DNA of 64,000 bases, taken from Datisca glomerata. Lineage: Eukaryota; Streptophyta; Magnoliopsida; Cucurbitales; Datiscaceae. The position numbers and the translations under genes are program-made. The stretch spans positions 243,909 through 307,908 of the forward strand of contig QANY01004802.1 in the NCBI GenBank assembly GCA_003255025.1, in the 5' to 3' direction. The notes under the pieces were generated by a model that ran no database searches, had not been told where the DNA came from, and worked only from the letters and a program-made list of their open reading frames with translations. This document shows, piece after piece, positions 1 through 10,159 of this stretch; the stretch's first letter is position 1; each line of letters begins with the position of its first letter.

Positions 1-135
1 CATTGGTAGTTTACTTCCTGAATGAAACCAACTGTCAAGAGCTTTTTAACTTCTTCCTTGATTGCCTGATTTCACTCTAGGGCAAAACTCCTCTTCCTCA
101 GCTTTACTGGCTTCGCAGCGGGATCCATATTCAAC
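1..135 (-). pseudogene. Reverse transcriptase N-terminus (gypsy), truncated by window
   Basis: The minus-strand translation includes MDPAAKPVKLRKRSFALE, then a stop, then NQAIKEEVKKLLTVGFIQEV. This is the usual entry to gypsy RT, where a K..RRR.F....KAI.EEV.KLL..GFI.EV pattern precedes the first catalytic block. One in-frame stop replaces the residue before NQAIKEE. The catalytic FxDD block lies outside the window. Confidence 0.75.
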
Positions 136-486
136 TTATGACAGATGATTTCTTCGGGATGCCTGGAATCTCTTGTGCCGTAGTTGTGAACATATCCTTG
201 TTTTCCCTTAAGAAATTCACTAATTTTTCTCTTTCATTCTTCCCGATATAGGTACTAACATTTTTCATCGTCTGGGTTCCTTCCTCCAAGCATATAAGCT
301 CTGGTTCTTGCCCTGCCTCGTACCTAGGGTCGTCTTCTATGTCTTCCTGTGATTGCTATAAATCCATAGGTCGTGTTCCATATGCCTTTCCCGTTGCCCT
401 CTTCTTAAAGGATTCCATGGCAGCCATGTAGTAGATGTGGGCAACGGCTTGATTTCCCTTATTGTTTTAACCCCCTCTGGTGTTGG

Positions 487-738
487 CTATTTTAGTACTT
501 GGTAGAGAGTCAAAGGGACGGCTTCCATTTTATGGAGCCAAGTTCTTCCCAAGATAGTGTTGTATGGGAACGATGTGCCCAATATCATGAACTTAGTCAT
601 ATAGTTGAAGAGGTCTGCATTCACTAGGAGGATAAGGATTCTCTCTGAGTAGCTGATGGCACCATTGAAACCTATCAATGGTTGTGAAGTTCCTTGTAGC
701 TCTTGTTCTCCCATTGACATTTTCTTAAGGTTGCCCAT
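487..738 (-). pseudogene. Gypsy aspartic protease fragment
   Basis: The frame ends in FMILGTSFPYNTILGRTWLHKMEAVP, the conserved C-terminal half of plant gypsy retropepsins (..PYNAILGRPWL). The N-terminal half with the catalytic D-[ST]-G is not seen in this frame; the region to the right (738-900) has a frameshift. The fragment belongs to the same minus-strand pol as the RT start to its left. Confidence 0.7.
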
Positions 739-1089
739 ATAATATATTTACTGCACTCCCGTTGTCCACCAGGACTCTCCTTAATAAGCAGTTGCCGACT
801 TGTATTGAAATGATGAGAGCATCATTGTGATGCCCATCATGCTCTAAGTCCAGATCGTCAAATACCACCGGCGGGTTCCCGCTGCCACTTAAGGGCTCTT
901 CTTGGCATTTTTCTAGTATTGGATTTTTACAATAGACATTTCTTTCCTTTCTTGTTGTCCATTCCTGTTCTGTGAGCGTAATAACCGTGTCGCCGATGCG
1001 AAGGGCTTGTTTCTCGTCGTCTCTCGTATCCCCCCCATGATTTTCATTTTCTACTTCTCATTTCTGTTCTTTTTTTTTTTCACGAACTC

Positions 1090-2310
1090 ACGGAGGTACC
1101 CATCCTTGATCAGCTATTCGATACAGTCCTTAAGCTGAAAACAATCCCTCGTGTAATGTTCGCTGCTCTTATGAAATGAGCAGTACTTTTCTTTATTCTT
1201 GTAGCTTGGTTCTTTTGTAAGCGGGATTGATCTCTTGAGCCAAGGCTTATCCTTGATCATATCCATGATCTGGTTCACTGGTATGATCAGTAGTGTATAG
1301 ACCTTATCGCTCGGATGTATCCTATATATGTCCCGCCTTTGATATCCCGTTCTCTCCTGCAAAATGCTTCTTCCATCTTCTTTTTCAATTTCGTCAGACT
1401 TTTTCCTTTCAGATTTTGAACTTCTTTTCTGTTTTCCTTTCAGAGTTTTTACTTTTACCATTTCATCCTTAAATATGTGGGTTTATTCCCGTAGAGACTC
1501 CCCTCTCTTGGTAGAAATTGTCAAGAGATATTATGCGTCCTCCATGTCCGCTCGATAGGTAGAGTACTATTCTAGGAAGACAGAAGACATAACATCAAAA
1601 ATAGTAATCAAATGCATATGGTGGGAATGATACCATTTAAGAGTTGTCCCGCCCAGGCTGGTGGGGAAGATTTTGCACATCAGTTTATCCTCGTATGGAT
1701 ATAGCAACATTACTTGTATGTATCACCGGAGGTGGTCTACAGGGTCTGTTTTTCATACGTAACATTTAAATTTGAGGGCCACAAACTTTCTTGGTATGGG
1801 TGCCATCAGGATTTGAAGGCTTAACGGGGTATGGGTGAGAGATTCGAGGTCGGTCCTTCCCATACTTTCCAAGTTTCTCATTTCCATCATTTTCTGGTCC
1901 AATATTTCCTCCACTGTCTCTTTTGTTATGAGCCGGGACTGGCGAGCTTCTCCCGGACTTCTACCTCCTCCTGTTGTATGTTCCTGCCGTCCTCGTAGTT
2001 TTCTTGTCTTACATCTTGCATGTTTCCCCATATTAGATTTCTCATTCCTCGTTATTCATCCTTTGACTGACTTCAACACGTGTCTTTGCCAGCTCTTGCT
2101 GAAGAGTGTTAACCTGGTCCTGCACAGTCTGCCATGCGCTATGCAGTGCCTCCATGTTTCTCCTATCCATTTCCTGCATTCTGTTTAGGATTGTCTTTAG
2201 TATTTCTGTCAGCAGAGTTGGTTGATTTAAATGATCGTCTCCGCTTTTGATCCCGTTGTCTTCATTTAGAGCCGTGTTTGATCTGGTTCAAAACATGTTT
2301 AGTATTTTCG
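1090..2310 (-). pseudogene. Gypsy gag remnant
   Basis: The C-terminal part (1461-1090) contains NKEKYCSFHKSSEHYTRDCFQLKD, equivalent to the KYCxFHxxxGHxTxxCxxLK nucleocapsid motif of plant gypsy gag. The N-terminal part (2310-1753) has a charged coiled-coil-like stretch and then IPRKFVALKFK, matching the entry into the Retrotrans_gag domain. The central capsid region (1753-1470) is broken by stops. I assign gag from motif order and its position upstream of the protease. Confidence 0.65.
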
Positions 2311-2369
2311 AGGTGGGTCTCTTGAGTTTTTCTTTCTCCTCTAATTGAAAGCATAAAATGTAAATGATC

Positions 2370-2822
2370 TTTTTCTCCACACCAATAGAATCTTGTTACT
2401 AATAAGTGAGATGATCAAGAGATTAGAGTGAGAGAGAGAGAGTCCATGAATTCAGTAATGTTTTGAATTATGTATATCATTTGCCTTTCCTTTGTTTCTC
2501 ACTCAAGCCTTTATAGGCCACCGACTGCAAATAAAATAACAATTTTATCAATAAAATAGAAAAAGTGTGGGGAATGATCGTCATCTCCCCTGTGGTAGGG
2601 GAATGATCCTCCATTTTCTTATTTTTTTTAAGGATTTTTTACACCCATATGCTCCCACCCATACTTGTTGGATCTTATGTCAGGTGTGTGACCCTTCACT
2701 CCTTACATTTTTCTAAAGTGTCTCATCCCTTAGTCTTTTAGTCACCAAATCAATTGTGGCTGCATGGTCTTCTCTCGTGACTCAGATCTCTTTCTCCCCG
2801 TTCTTGTGCGGGGATCTCCTCA
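2370..2822 (-). repeat. Probable 5' LTR of the left-edge gypsy element
   Basis: This segment lies directly upstream of gag on the minus strand. It contains a TATA-like box (CTATAAAG on minus, near 2510) followed by a CT-rich leader, which suits an LTR promoter and U5. The partner LTR is outside the window, so both boundaries are estimates. The right end near 2822 is next to an unrelated tandem duplication. No convincing tRNA primer site was found. Confidence 0.35.
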
Positions 2823-2825
2823 CTA

Positions 2826-3142
2826 CGCCTTGGTTAACATTTTTCATACACATGACAAGGTGTAGATTTTATGCATGTCCACATGTGTTAATTTATTTTA
2901 AAACGACGTAGTTTTAAAATATTAAAATTATAAAATTACCTCTATAAAAAATGCGTGGTTATGCGTGGTTTTGGCTTTATAATCCCTCCGCCTCTTGGTT
3001 AACATTTTTCATACACGTGACATGGTGCAAATTTTATGCATGTTCACATTTGTTAGTTTATTTTAAAACGATGTAGTTTTAAAATACTAAACTTATAAAA
3101 TTACCTCTATAAAAAATGCGTGGTTTTGGCTTTATAATCCCC
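2826..3142. repeat. Two-copy tandem duplication, ~160 bp each
   Basis: Copy 1 (2826-2988) and copy 2 (2989-3142) share the order TTGGTTAACATTTTTCATACA, then ATTTTATGCATGT, then TTTTAAAACGA.GTAGTTTTAAAATA, then a GCGTGGTTTTGGCTTTATAATCCC end. Copy 1 has an extra ATGCGTGGTT direct repeat. They differ at roughly one base in ten, so the duplication is not recent. Both copies end in a TATA-like GCTTTATAAT box, which could act as paired core promoters for rightward transcription. Confidence 0.85.
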
Positions 3143-4754
3143 CAAACTCTACTCTACCAAACAAATACCCTTTCCTCTTCCCATTTCTCGAGGGTCTTCA
3201 ATGGTCAGATCTACCAAAGCTTCTCTGAGTTGTTATACAAATATCCATAGTTTTGACCCACAGAGTCATTTTAACATTCTTTGCAGAGGTTCCAGATTGG
3301 GCGATGTTCTTGTTTTCTGCAAATTGAAGAAAGGTTTTCCGGAAATCTTTTTCCTGTCTCATGGTGTTATATAGTATTTCATTTAGAGAGATATTTTTCC
3401 TTTTGGTAATCTTGTCTGGATTTTTGTGTTTGAAAATGCAAAGATGTCATATTATGTTTTTTTACTCTAATTTTTTGTGTGTTCGTCTAGGATAACCTTG
3501 GAGGAAGAATGTGAACTATCAAAGAAGCACTAGTCGGCAATATGAGCTAGTAAACTCGTGCAAATCCATCTATAACCCTGAGAAATGGGAAGAAGAAAGG
3601 GGATTTGTTAAATGGAATGTTAGATTTGACGATAAATGAAAAATTGAAAGTTATAAATGAATGAATTAATAATTTAGGGTTATAAATAATAACAATCTAA
3701 TACTTTGAGAGATTAATTTATAATTTTTTCTATATTTTTTCTAAACTAAGTTGCTAATGTTAACAAAGACTAAAATTTGATTACTATTGATTCAAATAAA
3801 TCTTTGAAAAGGAATAATATCTTGGGTGTTGTTGAAATATCAGTTATTAAGAAAGAAACAAATTCGCGCAAACATTAAAGAGAAACAAAATTGTCATTGC
3901 ACTTGAAATGAAATTCTCATAAAGTTCTGCCGTGCATGCATCTAATTTAATTATTTTTTTTGTCAAAGGCTCCAAAATACATTATAATTGACTAATAGTG
4001 ATTTAGATGATTAGATTTAGAATCATTTTCCGTAAAATAAGTGGAGTGATGAAATAGAGACATTAACCATCTATGAGAGATCAATATCATCACGAGACAT
4101 GACATGATAGAGACATTGACCATCCATAAGAGATCAATATCAATATCAATATCGTCATGAGACATGATTTGAATTTAAGGTTTGATGTGTTCAATTTAAT
4201 TTTGACATATATACAATAATGATGTTATGATATAACGAGATAATTCTAAATGTCATAAACAATGTTAAAAATTATTTTATTATTATTTTATTATCGTTTC
4301 TGTTATAAAGTAGAAGAAGTCATTATTTTTAGAAATAGAAAATAATTTTACAAAAACTTGATCAAGTTATCTGGACGTTGATAACTACTTTTTAAAATGA
4401 TTTATCCCAAGTACCTTTCCAATCACAGAAACACTACGAATTTATTGAAAGGAGTCTAAAGAAAATATTATATTCATAAAGATTTTAGATTTTCAAATAA
4501 TTTCAACCATGTTTGGAATCTTTCACTGTCCATCCCATGACAATCATAAGGACACTTCATCACAGTCACGACACATTGAAACCATAAACCTAAATAAAAT
4601 AAAATAAAATTTGATACGAAAAATAGTAAATAAAACTTCCAATAAACACTTCAGCATCCTTTTACGATAACAACATATAACTGATGTAGAAATTTCTTCC
4701 AAATATATAACTGATGTAGAGATTTCTTGTGTATTTTTTCTGTTTAGTATTTAT
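3143..4754. other. Intergenic, no supported gene
   Basis: The stretch is AT-rich. A 57-codon plus-strand ORF starts at 3200, about 70 bases after the second TATA-like box, but it has no recognisable domain and I do not call it a gene. A short tandem duplication lies at 4056-4168. The remainder, including the region downstream of the CAD stop codon, shows nothing I can name. Confidence 0.5.
4056..4168. repeat. Short tandem duplication (53 + 60 bp)
   Basis: Unit 1 (4056-4108) and unit 2 (4109-4168) both read AGAGACATT.ACCATC..., then AGAGATCAATATCA, then GAGACATGA. Unit 2 is longer because the hexamer CAATAT is repeated inside it. Confidence 0.8.
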
Positions 4755-5067
4755 TCACTGACCCAATTTGCTTCCGGCAACATCAACCACGAACCTGTAT
4801 CGAACGTCGTTCTTCTCCAGCCTTTCAAATGCCTTGTTAATGTAATCAAGCTTGACGACTTCAATCATGGAAGACAGTTCTTTCTCCTTGAAGAAATCAA
4901 GGATTTCTTGTGTCTCCTTCATGCTTCCTATGAAACTCCCTGTTATTGTTTTCCTCCCTGCAAAAGAAAAAAAAATCAATCTCTTTAATTTCCATAATTG
5001 ATAAACTAGATAAATAATCAAACCCAGAAGAGAAGCTTCTCAATGAAATTAAATGTTAGAAGGAGAA

Positions 5068-5143
<76 letters not shown>

Positions 5144-6001
5144 CCGAGTAGGATCATGGGAGAGACAAATTGGAGAGGGGAATTAATGACACCCATCAAG
5201 ATTAATTTGCCTTCAAGTTTGAGCAAAGAAAGGTAAGGCTCAAGAGGGTGATTTACAGGCACTGTGTCAATGATATAATCGAGCGAGTCAGCAGCCTCTT
5301 GCATCCGAGTCACGTCCGAGCTAACCAGGTACTCATCAGCTCCAAGATGCTCAAGAGCTTCTTCTCTTTTCTTATCAGAGGAACTTATAACAGTCACATG
5401 GTGACCCAATGCCTTTGCTATTTTCACCCCCATATGGCCCACACCTCCCAATCCCAAAATCCCTCCTCTTAACCCGCTCTGTTTTAACCCAAAGTGACTC
5501 AGTGGGCTGTACACCGTCACTCCGGCGCACAACAGAGGCGCCGCCTGTTCTGGCGCCATCCCATCTGGGATTTTCACCACGAACCTGTAAAGGACAATAA
5601 AAACTACATATTAAAAGCATTTAAGGAATATTTAAAAGAGAGTGGACTGAAAAAGTGGTGGTTGTTTTACTTTTGATGGACGACCATGGCGGAGGCGAAG
5701 CCACCTTGGGTGGGCTTTCCATCGGTGTAGACGTCATTGTAGGTCCAGATTTTCTTGCTGCAGTACTGCTCCTTGTCGGAATGGCATGGAGTACACCTGC
5801 TGCAGGATCCAACGATGCAGCCTACTCCTACGACATCGTTTGCTCTGAATTGGGTCACATCTTTTCCCACCTCTATTACTTCTCCAACCACTTCATGCCT
5901 TTTTCAATAGAATGACATTTATTGCAAACGAGGAAGAAAAAAAATAAGGGACAGATAGAATTAGAAGAATATCCAATTAAAAAATACATGCAAACATAAA
6001 C

Positions 6002-6048
<47 letters not shown>

Positions 6049-6355
6049 TTGTTATACCCTGGTACCATAGGATAGTTAGACATGCCAAGGTCATTTTTTA
6101 TCTGATGAAGATCAGAATGGCAAATTCCACAGCAAATTACTTTGATGTAAACATCCTCTGGGCCTGTGTTTCTGCAACAATTTTTTTAATTTAGTGAGAT
6201 ACCCAGACGAAAACAGACAATTATTTGCATTAAGTCACTTTAAAAAAACATGAGATTTAAGGTTACCTAAGAGTGTAAGTGTAAGGAGATAGAATCCCAG
6301 AAGGGTCTCTTGCAGCCAATCCAGTGACTGTTTTTTCAGATGCAAGGCTACCCAT
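4755..6355 (-). CDS. CAD: Cinnamyl alcohol dehydrogenase (five exons)
   Basis: Zinc- and NADPH-dependent enzyme that reduces hydroxycinnamaldehydes to monolignols in the cytosol, the last step before lignin polymerisation. Exons on minus: 6355-6267, 6171-6058, 5898-5671, 5584-5145, 4957-4755. All introns are GT..AG and the join gives 357 aa, the usual length. Catalytic zinc ligands are Cys47, His69 (in PGHE) and Cys163; structural zinc uses Cys100, 103, 106 and 114. The nucleotide loop GLGGVG is at 188-193, and Ser211, Ser212 and Lys216 are placed for NADP phosphate. Pocket residues known from Arabidopsis CAD5 (Gln53, Leu58, Met60, Cys95, Trp119, Val276, Pro286, Phe299, Ile300) are kept; position 289 is Leu instead of Met. 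This places it with bona fide lignin CADs. No break is seen, so it should be functional. Confidence 0.95.
5071..5140. repeat. (GA)35 microsatellite in CAD intron 4
   Basis: About 70 bp of uninterrupted AG dinucleotides lies just inside the donor of intron 4 (exon 4 ends at 5145 on minus). On the transcript it is a CU run four bases after the GU. Length polymorphism is expected. Confidence 0.97.
6005..6045. repeat. (GA)20 microsatellite in CAD intron 2
   Basis: About 41 bp of AG dinucleotides close to the donor side of intron 2 (5899-6057). It is the second CU-rich run in this transcript and sits in the same relative place as the one in intron 4. Confidence 0.97.
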
Positions 6356-6462
6356 TTTCCTCACTCAAGAACAGAGGGAGACGGAAAGAAAATAGAGAAG
6401 TGATTAGATAATGGGGTTAGTGGGTGGATGAGTTTGAAGGGGAAAGTGAAAGTGCAAAACAG

Positions 6463-6577
6463 TATAAATACACAAAAATGAAAATGGACAAACGGAAAGC
6501 AGTGTCTCTTTTTAGGCAATCGACATCTCAGCATTGGGTAACGCATTAACAGTGGCGGTAGGTGAACTTTGGTTGGC
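6463..6577 (-). promoter_or_regulatory. CAD promoter: TATA-like box and AC elements
   Basis: On the minus strand, TATTTATA (6470-6463) lies about 110 bases upstream of the CAD start codon. Further upstream are ACCTACC (6563-6557), an exact AC-I element, and GCCAACC (6577-6571), one base from the AC-II sequence ACCAACC. AC elements bind R2R3-MYB factors (MYB46/58/63 type) and are typical of phenylpropanoid and lignin promoters. Their presence in the right orientation and distance supports a lignin role for this CAD. The boxes are seen directly; their use is inferred. Confidence 0.6.
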
Positions 6578-6599
6578 ATCATCATGTTCGTCCATAGTA

Positions 6600-7385
6600 A
6601 CACCACAACACAATCATCCACCGCAAGTTTACTGGGCCCTCTCTTAAGTGCAATTCTAGTTCTGGCCTTCCCCTGAATTAAATTTTGAGTAACAGTATCA
6701 TGAAACTAATTATATATCTCTTAATTAAAAAATTTATCAGTATGATATTAACATTTTAAACAAAAATATTTACTAAATTTAGTTGATTCAGTGAGATTTA
6801 TTTTATAAAATTTGAGTTAATTATATAAAAACTCTTTCAAATCAATTCGGTAGACGTCTGAGTCAACCATTACTGTACTTTGAATTCAGTATAATTTTTC
6901 TTTTATGTGGAAAAAGATGACACAACACTCACATCACACTTATTTTTCAATTCTGTTTCATTTCTTCAGTGGGCTTTCTGTAGAAATATAGTTGAAAAAA
7001 AGAGAGGATCTCTTTCAAATTTCTGCTCTACTCCATTGCATGTATATTAGCTTACGTCATCTATACGTCATCACTCAAAGTATAAAACACTGGAAATTAC
7101 ATGATCCTCTCTTTTTGCAGATAAATTCTTATCAACTGACTTAAGATGAATTGTATTTTCCTTTAAGAATTGAGCTAAAGTTGCTCATTATAGTCTCGCG
7201 TATTTTAAGAATTGTTTTAAATATTAATTAATTCAAACGTTTGTTATATTCACAGACATGTGCTTTTTTGGAAAAAATATTAATTCAGATACTGTCTATT
7301 AATTGGTCTAGATACCAATGTTTGCATGCTAAAAACTATAATGATATACAATTAACGAATAAATGTATGCTAATTTTGTAGGAAG
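6600..7385. other. Intergenic, nothing recognised
   Basis: AT-rich sequence with no ORF of note, between the CAD promoter and the LINE remnant. Distal CAD regulatory sites may lie in the right-to-left direction from 6600, but none was recognised. Confidence 0.5.
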
Positions 7386-8340
7386 GGCAATTAGAGGAAT
7401 TCGGCTTTGGGGTGGGCAGCTCAAAGGTTGATAATAAAGCAATCTGGAAGGGTATTTAGAATCTCAAGACTCTCCCAAGATAAGAGAAATTGTTTGGAGG
7501 TGTGCTAGAGATTTTGTGATGGTTAGATCTAATATCAGGAGAATAGGAATGGACAGCGATCCTTCTTGTCCTTTATGAGGTTCTGAGGAGGAATCGGATG
7601 TCCATTTGTTCTTCCGATGTCATTTTGCTAGAATCTTTTGGCTGAGGTATCCATTTTCTTTTGACTTCCCTAGATATAAAGGAAGTAAATTTTTAGATGT
7701 TTGAGATGAATTTTGGAAACCATAGCCGCGCACAGATATGGTTGAAGGATATCTCCAATGGGTGGGCTTCAGCCTTTGGTAGATTTGGAAGACTAGAAAT
7801 CAGGTGTGTTTCAAGAATGTTTCAAGAATGATTCTCAAGCTCTTCAGATTACCTCATTGCAGGTTGAGGAATATTAGATTAAAAGTGTACAGCCGAGAAG
7901 CACAGTTGTGCTAGATGAATTATAGAGTGGGAGGACACCGACTCCCCAATCAGAAACTGTTTCTGATTCAATAATGGAAGAACCACGTTGTTAGTTCCGG
8001 AAAGCTTAAGCAGTCACATTCAAAGGTTTTAATTTCTTCAAACTCGAATAGGCCTTCGCACGGGTTGGGTGTTCTTAAGGATCGATGGAGGCTTGTGGCT
8101 AATGCAGCGTTTAAAGAAGGTGTAGGTGGCATGGGTTAGATCATCTTTCACCCAAATAACTACATTTACAGCCTTGGATTCAAGAAGCTTAATCATGTGG
8201 AGAATGCATTGATGGCTGAACCTTTAGCTATCAGATGAGGTTTGGAATCGTGTGGTTTTAACTCGTTGGATACACTTAGTATTTAATCGGATTCCTTGGA
8301 GTTAGTGGCATTTTTAAATTTAAAAGGAGTGTGAATGTCA
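7386..8340 (+). mobile_element. LINE (non-LTR retrotransposon) 3' remnant
   Basis: Plus-strand translations show the zinc-binding domain that follows LINE reverse transcriptase (zf-RVT). It reads REIVWRCARDFVMVRSNIRR, then DPSCPL.GSEEESDVHLFFRC, then HFARIFWLRY, at about 7470-7660. A plant RNase H-type domain follows at about 8040-8330 (GLGVLKDRWRLVANAAFKEG, then ALMAEPLAIR.GLESCGF). Both parts carry stops and frameshifts. The endonuclease and RT proper are missing, as in 5'-truncated LINEs. A copia fragment is embedded between the two domains (7866-7985). Confidence 0.8.
7866..7985 (+). mobile_element. Copia fragment captured inside the LINE remnant
   Basis: About 120 bp closely match, in the opposite orientation, the copia sequence at about 57613-57750. 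Shared blocks include ATTAAAAGTGTACAG.CGAG, AAGCACAGTTGTGCTAGA, AGTGGGAGGACAC.GACTCC and TTCTGATTCAATAATGGA. In copia this codes the tail of integrase and the linker to RT (YIKSVQSRSTVVLEEL). Here it interrupts the space between LINE zf-RVT and RNase H and has no LTRs or target duplication. Confidence 0.85.
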
Positions 8341-8397
8341 TTTACTATAATAATATGAGGTATCATTGAAATTTTATCTTTTATTTATGTCATTTAT

Positions 8398-8517
8398 TGT
8401 TGGATAAAATATTATTTATCTTTGCTTTTAGTATTTTTAACTTTCTTATCCATATGTATAAATATCTCATGTACTTTCTAATTTATCAATTAATACAATC
8501 TCTTTTAGTTTTCTAGT
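8398..8517 (+). repeat. 5' LTR of copia element (120 bp)
   Basis: Starts TGTTGGATAAAATATTATTT and ends CTTTTAGTTTTCTAGT. It lacks about 24 bases present in the 3' LTR, where CTTTTCTAGTATTTAAGGGA separates the two halves; the loss lies between short AGTATTT/AATATTT matches. Confidence 0.92.
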
Positions 8518-8530
8518 TGGTATCAAAACC
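8518..8530 (+). other. Primer-binding site, initiator tRNA-Met type
   Basis: TGGTATCAAAACC starts immediately after the 5' LTR and matches the copia consensus TGGTATCAGAGC except at two or three bases. Confidence 0.85.
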
Positions 8531-8929
8531 TAACCCTAACTCTAATCTGCCACTTATCACTGCCACAACCACAGATAGCACCAACCACTGCCACCCGCCG
8601 GCCACCGCCGCCACCACCTCTAGTCCCCGGAGCTCTTTTTTTACTGTTTCCAGCTTCATTTTTTTAAAGTGGTTGGGTTTTCCTAGGTTGTGTGCTGACC
8701 AGACCTAGGATTTTCTGTATTTTTTGGATTGTTGTGGCTTAGATCACAGTTTGGTCACTTGTTAGATAGTCATGTTCAATCTTTCTTCATCTCTCCATCG
8801 AATTTTCTTGACAATTTGTATTGCTTTCTTGGATTCGTGATATATGAATCTTAAAATAATGCTGTTACGGCTGTTGCTAAGCTAGATCTGGCTTATCCTA
8901 TGTCCGGTGGAAGAGTTACTAGTGTTCTT

Positions 8930-9660
8930 TTAAATGGATGAAATTTTGCTACTTGGTCTCGATCATTGAAGTTATTTCTTGGTGGATGGGGAAAGAGTCT
9001 TTGGCTTCAAGGACATTTTCCTCGCCCTAAAGATGACGATGCAAAGGAAGCCCAATGGGATGTTGATATGTGTTTGATATTGGAATGGATGTTTGGATCT
9101 ATGAAGTCTTTGGTCTATAATATGTTTATGTATAATGAGACAGTTGTCGATTTGTGAAATGCTTTGACTGCCATGTATGCCCATTCAAGGAATGAGGCTC
9201 GATATTTTGAGCTGTATCAGGAGAGATTTTGATTGAATATTGCTCATTTTTTTGGCTATTTACGTGTACGGTGGGATGAGATGGCTCAATATGAACCAGT
9301 TAGTGACTTCGGGACAATGGATCATGTAGCAGTCAAGAGGCTGGATTATCATCATACATATGCATTTCTAATGAGGCTTAAGCCTGAATTTGAGACACTC
9401 CATACCCAAATCCTTCATTCGTCTCATGTGCCATCATTGCTTGAGACCTTTGCCATGGTTGATGGAGATGAGGGTCGAGGTATTATCTAAGTCCCGACCC
9501 CCATCCCTGTCACTGCTAGTAATAATGATCAAATGGCCCTTGGTGCTCGTGGTTTCTCTAGTTCTCGTCCTCCAGCTGGGAGGAAATTTTACCGTCATTG
9601 CGGGAACAATGGTCATATCAAGGATACTTGCTAGAAACTTCATCCCGAGTTGCGTGCCCA
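8930..9660 (+). pseudogene. Copia gag remnant with zinc knuckle
   Basis: The plus-strand frame reads W.RSLKLFLGGWGKSLWLQGH, then EAQWDVDMCLILEWMFGSM, then LKPEFETLHTQILHSSHVPS. This is the UBN2-type gag found in copia elements. A CCHC-like knuckle (HCGNNGHIKDTC) follows at about 9595-9634. Stops at 9157 and 9229 and frameshifts break the frame. Confidence 0.8.
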
Positions 9661-10159
9661 ATTTTAGAAGAAGATTAATATACCCACTAGATCGACAACG
9701 GTAGCTAATACTTCCGTAGCCACTAGTAATTTGGCTGAGTCATCTGTTCTCTCTCCAGTAACAGCTTTATAGGCTCATGTGTCTCGTCTTATGTTTCAGC
9801 AGACTCCTACTATTTCTATTGCTCATGTCTCTGATCTTTCTACCTCCACTGTCTCAGGTACTCCCACTACACTTCATATCCGTACTGAGTCACCTACATG
9901 GATTTTTTATTCCGGGGAAAATGATCATATTACTGGTGAGTTATCAGCTTTTTCTACACCATTGGAACATCTTAAAGGGTCGGTACAATTAGTTGATGGT
10001 TCTCGGACTGTTGTGAGTGGTAGAGGGACTGTACAACTATGTCCTGAAATTACTCTTACCTCTATTTTTCATTTGCCTAAATTTTCTATGAAAATTTTAT
10101 TTGTTAGCCACCTAGCCAAAGCTCTAGATTGTGCTGTCATTTTTTCGGTCATAACCGTT

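Larger units (their letters stand above)
1..2310 (-). mobile_element. Decayed Ty3/gypsy retrotransposon, gag to start of RT
   Basis: Read on the minus strand, the segment runs in normal gypsy order from gag (about 2310 down to 1090) through protease (738-487) to the first residues of reverse transcriptase (about 135-1), where the window ends. Each domain is recognisable by eye but sits in different frames with stops between them, so the copy is dead. The gag style (a KYCSFHK...H...DC zinc-knuckle-like motif followed by QLKDCIE) and the protease motif ending in ILGRTWLHKMEAVP resemble the large Tat/Athila-side gypsy elements of plants, but I cannot fix the lineage. The rest of pol and the 3' LTR would lie left of this window. 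Confidence 0.8.

Noticed and set aside
4750..4757. AATAAA overlapping the CAD stop codon (TGAATAAA) as polyadenylation signal
   Set aside because: A signal directly on the stop would leave almost no 3' UTR; the match is likely by chance.
5056..5144. Extension of the CAD exon 4 frame into a run of Ser-Leu repeats
   Set aside because: This is translation of the GA microsatellite in intron 4. The GT donor at 5144 and the acceptor before 4957 restore the CAD frame.
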